Shown: positions 41,701 to 42,065 of the stretch, piece by piece | Layout of the letters: the number at the start of each line of letters is the position of its first letter | Position numbering within the stretch: position 1 is the first letter of the stretch | Assembly (NCBI RefSeq): GCF_019052365.1 | Contig: NZ_JAHQUY010000023.1 | Location: forward strand, 1-42,065 | Direction of reading: 5' to 3' | DNA from: Leyella stercorea | Lineage (GTDB): Bacteria; Bacteroidota; Bacteroidia; Bacteroidales; Bacteroidaceae | DNA length: 42,065 nt | Notes under the pieces: generated by a model | Databases searched by the model: none | Seen by the model: the letters and a program-made list of their open reading frames with translations, nothing else | What the model was told of the DNA's origin: nothing | Made by a program: the position numbers and the translations under genes

Positions 41701-41906
41701 TGGCGTCTATCGCTGTTGTTCGAGAAGATAATTTCTCCAAACTCGGTGCCTACCCACACGACAGAGTCTCCCTCTGCAGATATTGATGAAAGACAATTGT
41801 TAAGATAATATTCTGATTCGTTCAGGGATGGTTCTTTCTTCTCATTGCACGACACCAGGAGCGAGGCGGTCAGTATAGTGAGAATGAAAGAGAATAGATT
41901 TCTCAT
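38748..41906 (-). CDS. Membrane-spanning sensor-like lipoprotein without kinase domain
   Basis: A 1052-residue protein of unknown function, starting at MRNLFSFILT (an upstream Met would place the hairpin at 41936-41994 inside the gene and spoil the signal). Residues 1-20 are a lipoprotein signal with Cys20 (ASLLVSCNEK). Residues about 30-615 repeat WVGT..GEIIF, LAATSQGVYTL, VATQNGLLHID, LGIQDGLIEIE and LGCELGVLTF, as in the two-propeller sensor half of hybrid two-component systems. One membrane helix follows (about 623-645), then a cytosolic half with long helices (about 650-920) and a compact end (about 965-1052: LKFNGFDNQQAKVLMLLIAD, NPVISRLLKNKIKPSENE). No HisKA, HATPase, receiver or AraC motif is seen. 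The end looks helix-turn-helix-like, so it may regulate genes directly; that is a guess. Confidence 0.8.
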   Translation of the reverse strand: MRNLFSFILTILTASLLVSCNEKKEPSLNESEYYLNNCLSSISAEGDSVVWVGTEFGEIIFSNNSDRRQYQVGSNRIYKVYTQQCDGDKRICWIAIRNAGLSKWEIAGNSARCLAEYTIPKKGQHYSVYDIMEEDGLLLAATSQGVYTLNLRSADSALKPIYPNGGNYHSGDPFVTKTICRSAANQVLVATQNGLLHIDVASMKTSVSHKGERINFVSVIDGETNILAGNKFYIEHKDGSLKREVDLKFHANLFYYVGGAYCFLDNSTAVLTRDLEKFYTISLRRNIPMSCNNVIVSAKKNDHVCIATENAVWKVPVHQSVFNDNAAIMSAATDENGDIYYINAHNEIFLQPNGSDKAYKIFDFIREAPIVDSRIYNGCLYYVTSNHDLKQVSLTSYFIRNILLSHSQMVYDSQSKITSMGLMTVDNKPKLYLGIQDGLIEIEPESRHIDTIPSFNDKYITKFYQQSKDNNLYLTTLNHGIFYGSNGRYKPIAGTSGMENIRSMAITKEFPPQMIVLAGNSLLIKDGDKAIDAKAESDMFVIGDSVVYTLPEFGIRKYVKKADSLVLAGYYYQDISFERKASVVKDDKVYLGCELGVLTFTAGKENQAQWVKITNSSVTRRRMVVTIVCLLLIVSAIFVGYRFYRYLATRTIRVRKEELKKRLAGIESVSNLFSDDYKSTILALYKDIAEIGLGKHHSWKANNEKIAAISDTLMRMNRSNVFMLLKKIDQQRERLASLEIADSKLLADNSQRALSNGDIEVLRSQALANEQWLSAYEKVQKELSGYMFQLRDVIIIKGLSDGILTEIDEYKQLLTTDPMESLDGKLQEIRRRYNRLFLDDALQTLRAYFASRSKRLDANDANDHVVEAVRMQLDSVTSDMQQQDRLTLLRQLKHTDRRIEQVVLRCRLQKEMDKYTFIRRTAISENEERVVQVDEKRLECEIATRSDEATHNISLLIADIYACMSDTDPRLVNSILKFNGFDNQQAKVLMLLIADAKVKRTAIPGMLRVVGNLNPVISRLLKNKIKPSENEIRQYVERHPASLASYILRLIE

Positions 41907-41935
41907 AGTTTTTATACTTGCATAGTGTGGTGCTT

Positions 41936-41994
41936 GAGCATGGACTGTGTCTGTACGGTAATCCGTATATTGCCGTACAGACACAGTCCATGCT
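41936..41994. repeat. 23-bp perfect inverted repeat in the leader of the sensor-like gene
   Basis: Arms 41936-41958 (GAGCATGGACTGTGTCTGTA plus CGG) and 41972-41994 are perfect complements around a 13-base loop. It lies 30 bp upstream of the start codon. No T-run follows on the minus strand, so it is not an obvious terminator for a gene beyond the window. It could be an RNA hairpin, a protein-binding dyad or a short mobile palindrome. The remaining bases to 42065 show no gene. Confidence 0.85.
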
Positions 41995-42065
41995 CCATAT
42001 TCTATATTTAACCTGTTGGCGGAATTAATTTAGTGCATACTTAATTCTGCCAATGGGCTTGTCGT

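Noticed and set aside
1..42065. tRNA, rRNA or riboswitch genes
   Set aside because: I looked through all intergenic gaps for cloverleaf-like arms, rRNA motifs and common riboswitch cores and saw none. A covariance-model search was not possible, so weak candidates could be missed.

Overview
The window looks like chromosomal DNA of a Bacteroidota species, most like Prevotella or a close relative in the Bacteroidales. The reasons are a SusC/SusD pair, the long two-domain-plus-insert form of IspG, a GH3-family protein, lipoproteins and outer-membrane barrels typical of the group, and promoter elements of the TAnnTTTG type instead of E. coli -10 boxes. I find 29 protein genes, 26 on the minus strand and 3 on the plus strand. 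I see no tRNA, rRNA, CRISPR array, transposase or phage gene.

Layout. At the left end, nadA (154-1143) is followed by about 1.9 kb without genes. Inside this gap, 1518-2827 holds about 21 DnaA-box-like 9-mers (6 exact TTATCCACA, 12 TTATCAACA, 3 other variants) and three palindromes spaced exactly 22 bp apart. It is the best candidate here for a chromosomal replication origin, or failing that a DnaA-titrating locus. Next come housekeeping genes: an MsbA-type ABC exporter, miaB, a SpoU-type RNA methyltransferase, a sirtuin, cysS and a HAD phosphatase. Small envelope genes are interspersed: a short AT-rich membrane protein, a beta-barrel protein and a META-domain lipoprotein. A SusD/SusC pair (12230-17005) is the only obvious nutrient-uptake locus of that type. 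Then come a papain-like lipoprotein peptidase, a DUF3108 protein and an Ig-like lipoprotein (17231-21172).

A second housekeeping block holds a GH3-family protein overlapping ispG by one base, purE, a PAP2-like membrane protein, rpoN and an unrecognised helical protein. After a secreted plus-strand protein (28795-29697) come rdgB, a YitT-family membrane protein and leuS. The right end has a three-gene operon that looks built for phosphate scavenging: a class A acid phosphatase, an OprO/P-like porin and a histidine acid phosphatase. It is followed by a 1052-residue membrane-spanning sensor-like protein without a recognisable kinase.

The most unusual property is the density of short dispersed repeats. 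At least five families are present: a GGTGCACTT hairpin family, a GTAGCGGAGG palindrome family, a TAAGCCTTTC family, a CTCACCATCT family that often begins at a stop codon, and a C/G-rich AGCCCC...GGGGCT palindrome family. The last family lies in frame inside leuS twice and has built the start of rdgB and the end of the YitT gene. It resembles, in behaviour and not in sequence, the coding-region palindromes known from Rickettsia.

All calls rest on reading sequence and motifs. No database search or whole-genome skew was available.
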